Assembly: GCA_023413555.1 (NCBI GenBank)
Contig: JAEZPG010000035.1
Location: 1 to 64,000, forward strand
Length of the DNA stretch: 64,000 bases
Origin: Bacillota bacterium
Lineage (GTDB): Bacteria > Bacillota > Clostridia > Lachnospirales > Lachnospiraceae
Direction: 5' to 3'
The notes below the pieces were generated by a model. It saw nothing but the letters and a program-made list of their open reading frames with translations. It made no database searches and was not told the origin of the DNA. The position numbers were made by a program, and so were the translations under genes. This document shows positions 1 through 8,938 of the stretch, piece by piece; the stretch's first letter is position 1, and each line of letters begins with the position of its first letter.

Positions 1-49
1 TCAGGACCATAAGTACAATAGCACCTACTATATAGAGTACATAATCCAC
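1..49 (-). CDS. N-terminus of a membrane-anchored protein, probably ribonuclease Y (partial)
   Basis: Only the first 16 codons are in the window. A GTG start at 47-49 follows a strong AAGGAGG ribosome site with a 7-base spacer, and the peptide reads (M)DYVLYIVGAIVLMVL, a hydrophobic N-terminal anchor. RNase Y, the membrane-bound endonuclease that starts mRNA decay in Firmicutes, begins with such a helix and often follows recA and recX in Clostridia. The product name is an inference from position plus the helix; any small membrane protein would fit the visible residues. Confidence 0.5.
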   Translation of the reverse strand, partial: MDYVLYIVGAIVLMVL

Positions 50-97
50 AGGAGCACCTCCTTATTTAGTTTTCATTGTACATTATACAACAATAAA

Positions 98-126
98 ATT
101 TTATAATGAATTCACTATTATGTCAA
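98..126 (-). promoter_or_regulatory. Sigma-A-type promoter for the rny-like gene
   Basis: A perfect -35 hexamer TTGACA (121-126) is followed after 17 bases by TAAAAT (98-103), about 50 bases upstream of the GTG start at 49. It suggests the gene has its own promoter rather than depending on recA-recX readthrough. Confidence 0.5.
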
Positions 127-380
127 GTATTGTAATTGGTTTTTTATGCAATTTGTCAATTAACACTATTTAAATAGCGCTATTTTCTTTAAAAATTATT
201 TCATTATGACAAGATAGGATCATATAAGTGGATGTCTACTTATTAATTGGATATTAATTTTTTTCTTATTATTGTCAATTATAAACCCTTAATATTACAA
301 AATAAATATAATGACTCTATTATATGAATATAAATTCAATCGTATGACTAAATATACAACGAACTAAAAATAGAATTATA
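127..380. other. AT-rich spacer between recX and the rny-like gene
   Basis: No coding sequence or RNA gene is visible. The spacer is very AT-rich. The only notable structure is a perfect 14-base palindrome AAATAGCGCTATTT at 172-185, which could be a protein-binding site. I see no clear rho-independent terminator for recX here. Confidence 0.5.
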
Positions 381-992
381 TTATTCCATATGCTCAAATA
401 AGGATAAGCACTTTCTTACTTTCTCGTAAGAAAATCCCTTACGACATAAAGAAGCAGCTAACTTGTTTTTTGTATTATGGTCAAGTAAGTTGATATCCTT
501 ACACTTCTTTGTAATTTGTTTATTAATAACTTCCAACTCATCGTCAATGGAATATTCACTATCTATACATTCTTTAATCAGAGAAGAGTCTAACCCCTTT
601 CTCTTTAAATCAGATTCTATAGATTGTCTACTTTTTGACATTTTTTTTAATCTAATATAATTTTCCGCATATCTAGTATCGTTAATATAACCATACTGCT
701 TGACATAATCAATCGCTACTTCGATACAGGATTCCGGAAAACGAGCTTTCTTTAATTTATTTCTTAGCTCTCTCTCTGGCTGATCTGAGCGTTTTAAACT
801 ATCCATTATCTTTATTTTAGCCCGTTTATTAAGCATAGCTATAATTTCATCATATAGCTCATTGGAAATAAAGTTATATAATTCCAATTTAAATTTGTTT
901 ATTTCATTTTTATACAAGGTAAAAGCTTCTTCCCCATCGATAAAAACAATCCTTCTGTTCTTATCGATCTCTTCAATATTGCTAACTTGCAT
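381..992 (-). CDS. recX: Regulatory protein RecX
   Basis: The product is a 203-residue RecX family protein, which binds RecA filaments in the cytoplasm and modulates recombinase activity. The repeated three-helix RecX pattern is visible, for example RSDQPERELRNKL and the later YGYINDTRYAENYI block, and the C-terminal half carries a second copy. The start is placed at the ATG at 992 (MQVSN) because AAAGGAAAAAT lies at a normal distance from it; the upstream ATG at 1010 has no ribosome site. The gene lies 88 bases downstream of recA on the same strand, separated by a hairpin, an arrangement known from other bacteria in which recX is made by partial readthrough. Confidence 0.9.
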   Translation of the reverse strand: MQVSNIEEIDKNRRIVFIDGEEAFTLYKNEINKFKLELYNFISNELYDEIIAMLNKRAKIKIMDSLKRSDQPERELRNKLKKARFPESCIEVAIDYVKQYGYINDTRYAENYIRLKKMSKSRQSIESDLKRKGLDSSLIKECIDSEYSIDDELEVINKQITKKCKDINLLDHNTKNKLAASLCRKGFSYEKVRKCLSLFEHME

Positions 993-1039
993 AGTATTTT
1001 TCCTTTTCATTATTATAAAATTTGCAATGTAATAAAACA

Positions 1040-1073
1040 GGATACTATAGTCACATAAGTGACCATAATATCC
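1040..1073 (-). terminator. Hairpin between recA and recX (terminator or attenuator)
   Basis: An imperfect inverted repeat with arms GGATA-AT-GTCAC and GTGAC-AT-TATCC closes on a TTAT loop and is followed on the minus strand by TGTTTTATT. It lies 7 bases past the recA stop. It probably terminates most recA transcripts and lets a minority through to recX. Confidence 0.6.
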
Positions 1074-1080
1074 TTATATT

Positions 1081-2127
1081 CTACTTATCTTGTGCTTCTT
1101 CAGCTTTGGACTTTATTGTATCAGGAGCGGCATCCAGGCCATATTTATCACGAACTTTTTGTTCAATCTCCTGCATGATAGTAGGATTTTCCTTTAAATA
1201 TTGCTTAGCATTCTCGCGACCTTGTCCAATCTTAGCATCATTGTACGCATACCATGCACCGCTTTTATTTACAATATCTTCATTGGCAGCCAAATCTAGG
1301 ATATCTCCTTCTCTGGAAATACCTTGTCCATACATAATATCAAATTCTGCTTCTTTAAATGGAGGAGCTATCTTATTCTTTACAACCTTCACTCTTGTTC
1401 TATTACCAACGAACTCCCCAGACTGCTTTAAGGTTTCAATTCTTCTGACATCCATACGAATGGAAGAATAAAACTTTAATGCTCTACCACCTGTTGTAGT
1501 CTCAGGGTTACCAAACATAACACCAACCTTTTCACGAAGCTGGTTGATGAAGATAACAATACAATTAGATTTACTAATTACAGCAGTTAATTTACGAAGC
1601 GCTTGGGACATTAGTCTTGCTTGAAGACCTACATGAGAATCACCCATATCACCATCAATCTCAGCTTTTGGAACTAATGCTGCAACCGAGTCTACTATCA
1701 CAATATCAATAGCACCAGAGCGAACCATTGTCTCTGTAATCTCCAATGCTTGTTCTCCATTATCAGGTTGTGAAATGTATAATTCATCAATATTAACACC
1801 TATATTCTTGGCATAAGCTGGATCAAGTGCATGTTCTGCATCTATAAACCCTGCTATGCCACCTCTTTTTTGAACCTCAGCAACCATATGTAAGGCTACT
1901 GTAGTCTTACCACTGGATTCTGGTCCATATATTTCAATAATTCTTCCCTTAGGAACTCCACCTAGGCCAAGTGCAATATCCAAGCTTAGAGAACCTGTTG
2001 GAACAGTTTCAATGTTCATATGGGAGTTGTTATCCCCTAACTTCATTACAGAACCTTTTCCGTACTGCTTCTCTATCTGTGCCAGGGCAGATTCTAATGC
2101 CTTTAACTTATTCTGATCTTTAACCAT
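1081..2127 (-). CDS. recA: Recombinase A
   Basis: RecA (348 residues, the usual bacterial length) forms ATP-dependent filaments on single-stranded DNA, promotes strand exchange and triggers LexA self-cleavage. Walker A GPESSGKT is at residues 68-75, Walker B IVIVD at 142-146, the NQLREK block at 195-200 and the DNA-binding L2 loop VGVMFGNPETTTGG at 201-214. The C-terminus is charged and acidic. The ATG at 2127 has AAAGGAG about 10 bases upstream. An SOS box and a sigma-A promoter lie just upstream, so damage-inducible control is expected. recA is not next to cinA here, although rimO-pgsA-cinA occur together at 16.6-19.7 kb. Confidence 0.99.
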   Translation of the reverse strand: MVKDQNKLKALESALAQIEKQYGKGSVMKLGDNNSHMNIETVPTGSLSLDIALGLGGVPKGRIIEIYGPESSGKTTVALHMVAEVQKRGGIAGFIDAEHALDPAYAKNIGVNIDELYISQPDNGEQALEITETMVRSGAIDIVIVDSVAALVPKAEIDGDMGDSHVGLQARLMSQALRKLTAVISKSNCIVIFINQLREKVGVMFGNPETTTGGRALKFYSSIRMDVRRIETLKQSGEFVGNRTRVKVVKNKIAPPFKEAEFDIMYGQGISREGDILDLAANEDIVNKSGAWYAYNDAKIGQGRENAKQYLKENPTIMQEIEQKVRDKYGLDAAPDTIKSKAEEAQDK

Positions 2128-2145
2128 GGTAATTCTCCTTTGATA

Positions 2146-2159
2146 CGAACGAATGTTCT
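2146..2159. promoter_or_regulatory. SOS (LexA) box upstream of recA
   Basis: The site reads CGAACGAATGTTCT, matching the Gram-positive LexA consensus CGAAC-N4-GTTCG at all positions but the last. It lies 19 bases upstream of the recA start codon, between the promoter -10 element and the ribosome site, so bound LexA would block transcription. Confidence 0.85.
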
Positions 2160-2171
2160 ATTTTTAGTTAT

Positions 2172-2200
2172 ATCGTAATACATTTTATATGTGATGTCAA
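2172..2200 (-). promoter_or_regulatory. recA promoter
   Basis: TTGACA (2195-2200) and TACGAT (2172-2177) are separated by 17 bases. The predicted start falls just before the SOS box. The rest of the spacer up to 2444 shows only AT-rich sequence and a weak inverted repeat (ATGAAAC/GTTTCAT, 2396-2429) after the carbonic anhydrase gene. Confidence 0.65.
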
Positions 2201-2444
2201 TATCTAATTATAGTCTTTCTTGACATATTTATCATGTATTGGATACCACATAATGTATTCTATCATATTAGGAAAATGAAGAAAAGGAAAATTAACTTTA
2301 AAGATAATAGATGTAAAATTATAGATATAATACGTAGATATCATTAACAATTATTTATTTATTACATAAATGAAAAATTTATCTTTAATATATACATGAA
2401 ACAACGGAAAATTATCTCATACGTTTCATTAATATTCAAACTTA

Positions 2445-2984
2445 CTATTCTATAGAGGTAAGCTTACCGGTTTCAATGTCAATTACATATCCAGTGATAC
2501 AGACTTCTTTTGGCATCAAAGGATGTTTAAGGAGACTGTCTACAGTATTTCGAACACTGTCCTCCACAGAATCAAACCCACTAAGCCATGTATTAAAATC
2601 AATAGGTGCAGAGTCTATGTATGTCTGTGAAACTCCTCGCTTAAGAAGCGCTGCTTTTATTTTTTGTGCATTAATCTCAGCTGCACCACAATTTGTATGT
2701 CCTATGACAATGATTTCTTCAACCCCAAGCTCCGTAATGCCTATAAGTAGACTTCTAAGTATGTTGTCAAAGGGACCTGTGATTCTGGCTCCGGCTGATT
2801 TAAGCATTAATACATCTCCATTTTTTATCCCAAGAGCAGCGGGAAGTAACTCTACCAAACGGGTATCCATACAGGTAAGAATGGCAATCCTCATCCTTGG
2901 AAACTTTGTAGCAGTATATTTTTGATAGTTCTTATTTTGTACAAATTCTCTGTTATGAATTAATATTTTTTTGATACTTGACAT
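2445..2984 (-). CDS. Beta-class carbonic anhydrase
   Basis: This 179-residue protein should interconvert CO2 and bicarbonate with a zinc ion. The beta-class ligands are present: Cys38, His96 and Cys99, with the Asp40-Arg42 dyad in CMDTR and the GHTNCG block at 95-100. Its size fits the short bacterial beta carbonic anhydrases. The start is set at the ATG at 2984 (MSSIKK), 5 bases after AGAGGAG; a longer frame to 3011 has no ribosome site. It stands alone between recA and ilvA on the same strand. No signal peptide is present, so it should be cytoplasmic, probably supplying bicarbonate for carboxylations. Confidence 0.9.
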   Translation of the reverse strand: MSSIKKILIHNREFVQNKNYQKYTATKFPRMRIAILTCMDTRLVELLPAALGIKNGDVLMLKSAGARITGPFDNILRSLLIGITELGVEEIIVIGHTNCGAAEINAQKIKAALLKRGVSQTYIDSAPIDFNTWLSGFDSVEDSVRNTVDSLLKHPLMPKEVCITGYVIDIETGKLTSIE

Positions 2985-3104
2985 AAAAACTCCTCTCATT
3001 TGATAATACAACTATTTAATGGTACACAAAAAGTGCCCTCAATGAAAGGATTGCAAAGTACAATTCTGTTTCTATGAAGACACTTCATCCATTTTCTACG
3101 TTAA

Positions 3105-4322
3105 CTAATATACATTCTTTGGTTGAATTATTTTAGGAGTATAGCCAGCATTTTTTAAAGCTTTAACAATTTGATTCTTATGGTCGTGGCCAAAGGCCTC
3201 TAATGTAATAGATAACTCAACAGCGCTGGCACGATTGATACTTACAAACTGATTATGGTCAAGCCGGATAACATTTCCCTGCTCCTTAGCAATTATACTT
3301 GCAACATTTAATAATTCACCAGGGCGATCAGGAAGTAATACAGAAACTGTAAATACACGACCACGTTGGATTAAGCCATGCTGTACCACAGAAGACATAG
3401 TAATGACATCCATGTTACCACCGCTTAACACAGAAACCACCTTTTTATTCCTACAATCCAGTTGTTTTAAAGCTGCAACTGATAATAAACCGGAATTCTC
3501 AACAATCATTTTATGATTCTCTACCATATCCAAGAAACATACAATTAATTCTTTATCATCTACGGTGATAATATCATCAATATTTTTCTGTATGTATGAA
3601 AAAATATTAGAACCGGGAGTCTTAACAGCAGTACCATCTGCAATGGTCTCTACAGTTGGAAGGGAAACCACCTTGCCGGCCTTTAACGATTCCTGCATGC
3701 AATTTGCCCCTGCAGGCTCTACACCAATTACTTTAACATTAGGGTTTAGCTGTTTAGCCAAAGTAGATACACCAGCCGCAAGACCTCCTCCACCAATTGG
3801 AACTAGTATAATGTCGACAGTAGGAAGATCTTTGAAAATCTCCATTGCTATGGTTCCCTGCCCAGTAGCTACTACTTCGTCATCAAATGGGTGAATAAAG
3901 GTATATCCGTGCTCTTTTGCCAAAGCTAAAGCGTGCTCGCAGGCTTCATCGTAAAAATTACCATAGAGGACTACCTCTGCTCCATAGCTTTTGGTACGAT
4001 TTACTTTGATTAGAGGGGTCGTAGAGGGCATTACTATGGTTGCCTTTGCATTATATAATTTAGCAGCATAAGCTACACCCTGTGCATGATTTCCAGCAGA
4101 AGCAGTTATAAGCCCTTTACAACGTTCCTCTTCAGAAAGAGTGCTAATTTTATAATAAGCACCTCTTACTTTATAAGCACCTGTATACTGCATATTCTCA
4201 GGTTTGAAATATACTTTATTGCCAGTTGTCTCAGTAAAATACTCGCTATAAATCAGTTTAGTCCGATTAATAACTTTCTTTACTGCTTCTGTCGCTTCTT
4301 CAAACTTGTCTAATGTCATCAT
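3105..4322 (-). CDS. ilvA: Threonine ammonia-lyase with ACT domain
   Basis: The 405-residue PLP enzyme converts threonine to 2-oxobutanoate and ammonia, feeding isoleucine synthesis or threonine catabolism. The PLP lysine is Lys51 in TGAYKVRGA, followed by SAGNHAQG and the glycine-rich phosphate-binding PIGGGGLAAG. The last 80 or so residues (from VFTVSVLLPDRPGELL) form one ACT domain. One ACT domain and a length near 400 fit the short, catabolic-like class rather than the 500-residue biosynthetic enzyme with two. The ATG at 4322 follows AAAGGAG. No other ilv gene is nearby, so its physiological role is open. Confidence 0.92.
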   Translation of the reverse strand: MMTLDKFEEATEAVKKVINRTKLIYSEYFTETTGNKVYFKPENMQYTGAYKVRGAYYKISTLSEEERCKGLITASAGNHAQGVAYAAKLYNAKATIVMPSTTPLIKVNRTKSYGAEVVLYGNFYDEACEHALALAKEHGYTFIHPFDDEVVATGQGTIAMEIFKDLPTVDIILVPIGGGGLAAGVSTLAKQLNPNVKVIGVEPAGANCMQESLKAGKVVSLPTVETIADGTAVKTPGSNIFSYIQKNIDDIITVDDKELIVCFLDMVENHKMIVENSGLLSVAALKQLDCRNKKVVSVLSGGNMDVITMSSVVQHGLIQRGRVFTVSVLLPDRPGELLNVASIIAKEQGNVIRLDHNQFVSINRASAVELSITLEAFGHDHKNQIVKALKNAGYTPKIIQPKNVY

Positions 4323-4364
4323 AGAAAGATCTCCTTTGGTTTTATTCTATCCATACATATGTAC

Positions 4365-4386
4365 CCAGAAGTGATTACACTTCTGG
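4365..4386 (-). terminator. Hairpin after ftsY
   Basis: CCAGAAGTG and CACTTCTGG form a perfect 9-bp stem with a four-base loop, 7 bases past the ftsY stop. No T-run follows, so termination is uncertain. The hairpin lies just upstream of the presumed ilvA promoter region. Confidence 0.45.
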
Positions 4387-4392
4387 AAAGGA

Positions 4393-5331
4393 CTAGGCTT
4401 CAGAACCTTTCAAATCGAACAAGGCATTTACAAAATCGTCTGCATCAAATTTTTGTAAATCATCAATTCCTTCACCAACACCTATATACTTTACTGGAAT
4501 ACCCATTTCTGATTGAATGGAGATGGCAATTCCACCTTTGGCTGTACCATCTAACTTGGTTAGAATAATACCGTCAATGTCAGCAACTTCACTAAATTGT
4601 TTGGCTTGTACCATAGCATTCTGGCCAGTAGTTGCATCTAATACAATCAAGGTTTCCTGATAAGCTTCCGGATACTCTCTTTCGATTATCCGGTTGATCT
4701 TGCGTAATTCTTCCATAAGGTTTTTCTTGTTATGAAGTCTTCCGGCAGTGTCACATAATAGTACATCAATATTACGAGACTTGGCTGCACTGACTGCATC
4801 AAAAACTACGGCTGCTGGATCAGAGCCCTCCTGTTGGGCAATGATATCCACCTTAGCACGGTTTGTCCATTCTGTTAGTTGCTCAATAGCAGCGGCACGG
4901 AAGGTATCTGCAGCTGCAACCAATACTTTTTTATCCATAGCCTTAAATTGGGCTGCAAGCTTACCAACAGAAGTGGTTTTTCCTACTCCATTCACGCCAA
5001 TTAATAAAATAACAGACTTTTTATTCTCAAATTCATAAGCAGTATCACTTACATTCATTTGTTCTTTGATACTTTGAATTAAGAGCTCTTTACATTCTTT
5101 TGGATCTTTAATCTTCTGTTCCTTTACCTTTTCCTGCAAAGCCTCAATAATGTTATTGGTAGTAGAGACACCGAGATCCGCCATAATTAAAATTTCTTCA
5201 AGCTCTTCATAAAAATCTTCATTAATACTGGAAAAACCACTGAAAATATGATCAATTCCAGATAAAATACTTGTTCTGGTTTTGGATAGTCCAGCCACTA
5301 AACGGCCAAAGAATCCTTTTTTCTCTGCCAT
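4393..5331 (-). CDS. ftsY: Signal recognition particle receptor FtsY
   Basis: FtsY (312 residues) is the SRP GTPase receptor that delivers ribosome-nascent chain complexes to the Sec translocon at the membrane. The NG domain is complete: G1 GVNGVGKTT (112-120), DTFRAAA (142-148), DTAGRL (194-199) and TKLDGTAKGG near 260. The acidic A domain of E. coli is absent, as is usual in Gram-positives. The start is set at 5331 (MAEKKG), 4 bases after GAGGTG. It is the last gene of rnc-smc-ftsY, an order conserved in Firmicutes; ffh is not in the window. Confidence 0.96.
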   Translation of the reverse strand: MAEKKGFFGRLVAGLSKTRTSILSGIDHIFSGFSSINEDFYEELEEILIMADLGVSTTNNIIEALQEKVKEQKIKDPKECKELLIQSIKEQMNVSDTAYEFENKKSVILLIGVNGVGKTTSVGKLAAQFKAMDKKVLVAAADTFRAAAIEQLTEWTNRAKVDIIAQQEGSDPAAVVFDAVSAAKSRNIDVLLCDTAGRLHNKKNLMEELRKINRIIEREYPEAYQETLIVLDATTGQNAMVQAKQFSEVADIDGIILTKLDGTAKGGIAISIQSEMGIPVKYIGVGEGIDDLQKFDADDFVNALFDLKGSEA

Positions 5332-5377
5332 AAAACACCTCATTTAAATTTATTCTATAAATATAACACTATATAAT

Positions 5378-8300
5378 CTATTTTTCCAGTTGATTTTCAA
5401 TCAAGTTTACAGAAACTAAGGTGGATACACCTTTTTCCTGCATGGTAATACCATATAGGCGATCTGACATCGCCATAGAACCTCTTCTATGAGTGATGAT
5501 GATAAACTGTGTTCTATCAGATAACTTTTTTAAATATCTGGCATAGCGTTCAACATTTGCCTCATCCAAAGCAGCTTCAATCTCATCCAGAAGGCAGAAT
5601 GGAGATGGCTTAAGATTCTGAATGGCAAATAATAGGCTGATAGCAGTAAGTGCCTTTTCTCCACCAGATAACTGCATCATATTCTGTAACTTCTTTCCAG
5701 GCGGTTGTGCGTTAATTCGAATACCTGCTTCCAATAAATCTTCATCCTCAACTAATTCCAAAGTACCTTTGCCACCACCGAACATTTCCTTAAACACTTT
5801 GTCAAATTGTTCTTTTATTAAGGCAAACTTCTCCTCAAACTGCTTTCTCATCTCTGTGTCCAATTCTTCAATAATACCAAGAAGCACTTCTTCGGCCTTG
5901 ACAATGTCATCATGCTGAGATTTTAACAGTTCATAACGTTCCATTGTGTTTTTATAGTCCTCAATGGCATTTACATTGACGTCACCAAGACTTTTTATGT
6001 TGGCCTTAACTTCAGCTATAAGCTTCTTAATCTGAGTAAGAGAATATTTTTCCTCTGATCTGAGAACTAAGGCATCGCTATAAGTAATTTCATATTCATC
6101 AAACATATAATTTACAATAGTAGTCAATTGGTCATCAATCTTTTCGATATTACTAGATAATCGAAAACATTCTTTATCTAAGGTATTGATACGAGAAGAC
6201 AATTCTTCCCTCTTAGTAAAGAAAGTTTTGTGCTGAGCACTGATATCTTCTTTTTTTGCTGAGAGTTCGGTTAATTCATTATTGCATATTTCTATTTTTT
6301 TAGCACTATCTTCAACTTCTCGTTGAATATTGACAATATTTTTTTCCTTCTCTTGCATGGTCATAGCACATTCTTCCATAGAAGATATGGTACTCTTTCT
6401 TTCTTCTATGAGACGGGCAAGTTCTTCTTTTACCCGGAACATGTTTTCCATATGAAATTCTATGGTCTGTTCATGGTTAGAAAGTGCTATCTTTAAATCT
6501 GATAATTTAGATGCTTCATCGCTGTGATCTTTACGCTTTTCCTCCATATCAGTCTGAAGATTTGCAATAATCTTTTCATTTTCTTCTGATTTAGCCTGAT
6601 TCTTCATTAGGTCTGTCTGTAAAGAAGCCAGATTATCATTTAATTCCTTGGCCAACTTTTCTATTTCAGCATTTTCAGCTTGAATATCAACCAAGTCATG
6701 CTCTACATTCTTTAAATCTACCTTGGTTTGGTTTAAAGTTAGTTTTTCTGTATTTAAAGAAAGCTTTGTCTGATGGATATGGTTTTCATTTTGAACTAAC
6801 TCAGTTTCTAGTGTTTGCTTTGCTGTCTCTTTCTCAGATAGTATACTCTGAAGCTCTCCAATTTTTTCTTTCAAAGTAGAAATAGAATTCTTTATTTCTT
6901 CGATTTCTCTTCTTCTACCTAATAAATTGCTTGAATTCTTATAGGCGCCACCGGACATAGAACCACCAGGATTCATCATGTCACCTTCAATAGTGACAAT
7001 TCTAAGTGAATACTGATATTTTCTCTGTAATGCAATGGCATGATCAATATGATCTACTACCACAATACGTCCTAAAAGATTTTCTATAACTTTTTCAAAA
7101 ACAGCATCAGTGTCTACAAGTGTAGAAGCGAGTCCAATTACCCCAGGCTCGTTTAAAGCTTTTTCATTATAGAATTGGCTTTTGTTACTGATACTGGTTA
7201 AAGGAAGGAACGTAGCTCGACCATAGCGGTTTTTCTTTAATAAATCGATTAATTGTTTAGCAGTCTCTTCGTTGTCAGTAACAATATTCTGAATGCTACC
7301 ACCTAAAGCAGTCTCTACAGCTGTCTCATATTTTTTTTGTACCTTTATAATATCAGCAACAACACCATGGATTCCAGAAAATTCTTTCTTATGCTCCATG
7401 ATTTTCCGAATACTGTTGCCATAACCTTCATAACGTTCGGTAATATTCGTGAGATACTCTAAACGGGAAATTTCTTTGTGATAACTTTGTTGTACCTCGT
7501 CCAATGTTTTATGAATATCGACTATTTTTTTGGCAAGGACAGATAAGTTTTCATGTGCTTTTGTTTGTTTCTGCTCCAGTAAGGATAATTGTTCACTATA
7601 TTTTTCAATCTGAACAGTATGTCTTTGTAATCGTTCCTTACCTTCATCTTCATCTTTTTTATTCTTTAATAGTCGTTGGTTTAATGTAGTCTTTTTTAAG
7701 CTATTTTGCTCTAAAATAGCTTCATAACGTTGCATTTTAGATTTAATATTAGAATTATCGCTTAAGAGTTCAAATATCTCTCCTTTTAAGTCTTCAATCT
7801 GCTGATTTACAGTAGAAATATTCTGATTGGCTGCCTCTAAACTTTGCCTAATCTTTTCTTCCTCCTGATGCAATTCCTTAATTTTTTGGGAGGCTTCCTG
7901 TTTTCGCTCTAAGATATCCTTAACTTGTTTCTCTTTGGAGACAATCTCAGCATTGATAGAATCCAATCGCAACTCTAAATGCTCATTATTCTGTTTGGAT
8001 GCAATAATCTGCTCATTTAAGACCTTAATCTGTCCATCCTTTTGCTCTTTGAGGATTTTCATCTCGCTTAGACGATTTTTTATTTCATCAGAATGACGAT
8101 TCATTTCTTCGATGGCTTCTTCTAATTTCTCATATTCAATTTTAGCTAGGTCATAGCTATCCTTGGTAGAACTAAGGTCACTTAATGCAATGGAATTTTT
8201 TTCTTCTAATTTCTTTTTATCATCAATGATGCGGTCATGTTCTAATAAAAACATATTAACATCATATTTTTTTAACTCATCTCTGTAGTTTAAGTACTGC

Positions 8301-8938
8301 TTTGCAACCTTTGACTGTCTTTCTAAAGGTCCAATTTGCTTCTCAATTTCTGACAGGATATCGGTTACACGACATAAATTTTGCCTTTCAGCCTCTAGAT
8401 TCTTTTGAGCTGCTAGTTTTCTCTTCTTAAATTTAACTATACCAGCAGCCTCATCAAATAGTTCACGACGGTCCTCAGGTTTTCCACTTAATATTTTTTC
8501 AATCTGGCCCTGTCCGATGATGGAGTATCCTTCTTTTCCAATACCAGTATCTAACAATAACTCTTGAACGTCTCTAAGACGGCAGTTGTTACCATTAATC
8601 TGATATTCACTTTCGCCTGAGCGGAATACTCTACGAGCTATCTTAACCTCATCATAATCAATGTTAAGATCATGAGTGGAATTGTCCAGTGTAATTGCTA
8701 CATACGCAAAGCCTAAGGGCTTTCTGGCTTCTGTACCAGAGAAAATAACATCTTCCATCTTACTTCCACGAAGCTGTTTGGCACTCTGCTCCCCCAATAC
8801 CCATCGTACAGCATCTGCTACATTACTCTTACCGGAACCATTTGGACCTACAATACCCGTAATTCCGTCATGAAACTCTAAGACCATTTTATTGGCAAAT
8901 GATTTAAAGCCTTGTACCTCAATGCTTTTTAAATACAT
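5378..8938 (-). CDS. smc: Chromosome segregation protein SMC
   Basis: SMC (1186 residues, standard length) is the coiled-coil ATPase that, with ScpA and ScpB, loads at parS sites and organises chromosome arms. Walker A GPNGSGKSNV is at residues 31-40. Two long coiled coils flank a hinge near residues 500-650, with GGSMSGGAYKNSS just beyond it. The ABC signature LSGGEKALTA and Walker B FCLLDEIEAALD are near the C-terminus. The ATG at 8938 follows GGGAG and overlaps the rnc stop codon by 10 bases, so the two genes are translationally linked. scpA and scpB are outside the window. Confidence 0.98.
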   Translation of the reverse strand: MYLKSIEVQGFKSFANKMVLEFHDGITGIVGPNGSGKSNVADAVRWVLGEQSAKQLRGSKMEDVIFSGTEARKPLGFAYVAITLDNSTHDLNIDYDEVKIARRVFRSGESEYQINGNNCRLRDVQELLLDTGIGKEGYSIIGQGQIEKILSGKPEDRRELFDEAAGIVKFKKRKLAAQKNLEAERQNLCRVTDILSEIEKQIGPLERQSKVAKQYLNYRDELKKYDVNMFLLEHDRIIDDKKKLEEKNSIALSDLSSTKDSYDLAKIEYEKLEEAIEEMNRHSDEIKNRLSEMKILKEQKDGQIKVLNEQIIASKQNNEHLELRLDSINAEIVSKEKQVKDILERKQEASQKIKELHQEEEKIRQSLEAANQNISTVNQQIEDLKGEIFELLSDNSNIKSKMQRYEAILEQNSLKKTTLNQRLLKNKKDEDEGKERLQRHTVQIEKYSEQLSLLEQKQTKAHENLSVLAKKIVDIHKTLDEVQQSYHKEISRLEYLTNITERYEGYGNSIRKIMEHKKEFSGIHGVVADIIKVQKKYETAVETALGGSIQNIVTDNEETAKQLIDLLKKNRYGRATFLPLTSISNKSQFYNEKALNEPGVIGLASTLVDTDAVFEKVIENLLGRIVVVDHIDHAIALQRKYQYSLRIVTIEGDMMNPGGSMSGGAYKNSSNLLGRRREIEEIKNSISTLKEKIGELQSILSEKETAKQTLETELVQNENHIHQTKLSLNTEKLTLNQTKVDLKNVEHDLVDIQAENAEIEKLAKELNDNLASLQTDLMKNQAKSEENEKIIANLQTDMEEKRKDHSDEASKLSDLKIALSNHEQTIEFHMENMFRVKEELARLIEERKSTISSMEECAMTMQEKEKNIVNIQREVEDSAKKIEICNNELTELSAKKEDISAQHKTFFTKREELSSRINTLDKECFRLSSNIEKIDDQLTTIVNYMFDEYEITYSDALVLRSEEKYSLTQIKKLIAEVKANIKSLGDVNVNAIEDYKNTMERYELLKSQHDDIVKAEEVLLGIIEELDTEMRKQFEEKFALIKEQFDKVFKEMFGGGKGTLELVEDEDLLEAGIRINAQPPGKKLQNMMQLSGGEKALTAISLLFAIQNLKPSPFCLLDEIEAALDEANVERYARYLKKLSDRTQFIIITHRRGSMAMSDRLYGITMQEKGVSTLVSVNLIENQLEK

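Noticed and set aside
1022..1471. Plus-strand open frame opposite recA
   Set aside because: It overlaps a certain gene, lacks a ribosome site and has shadow-frame composition. The same applies to the other frames opposite ilvA, smc, plsX, spoIIIE, pnp and yloV.
2985..3011. Longer carbonic anhydrase start (nine extra residues)
   Set aside because: The extension has no ribosome site, while AGAGGAG is ideally placed for the ATG at 2984.
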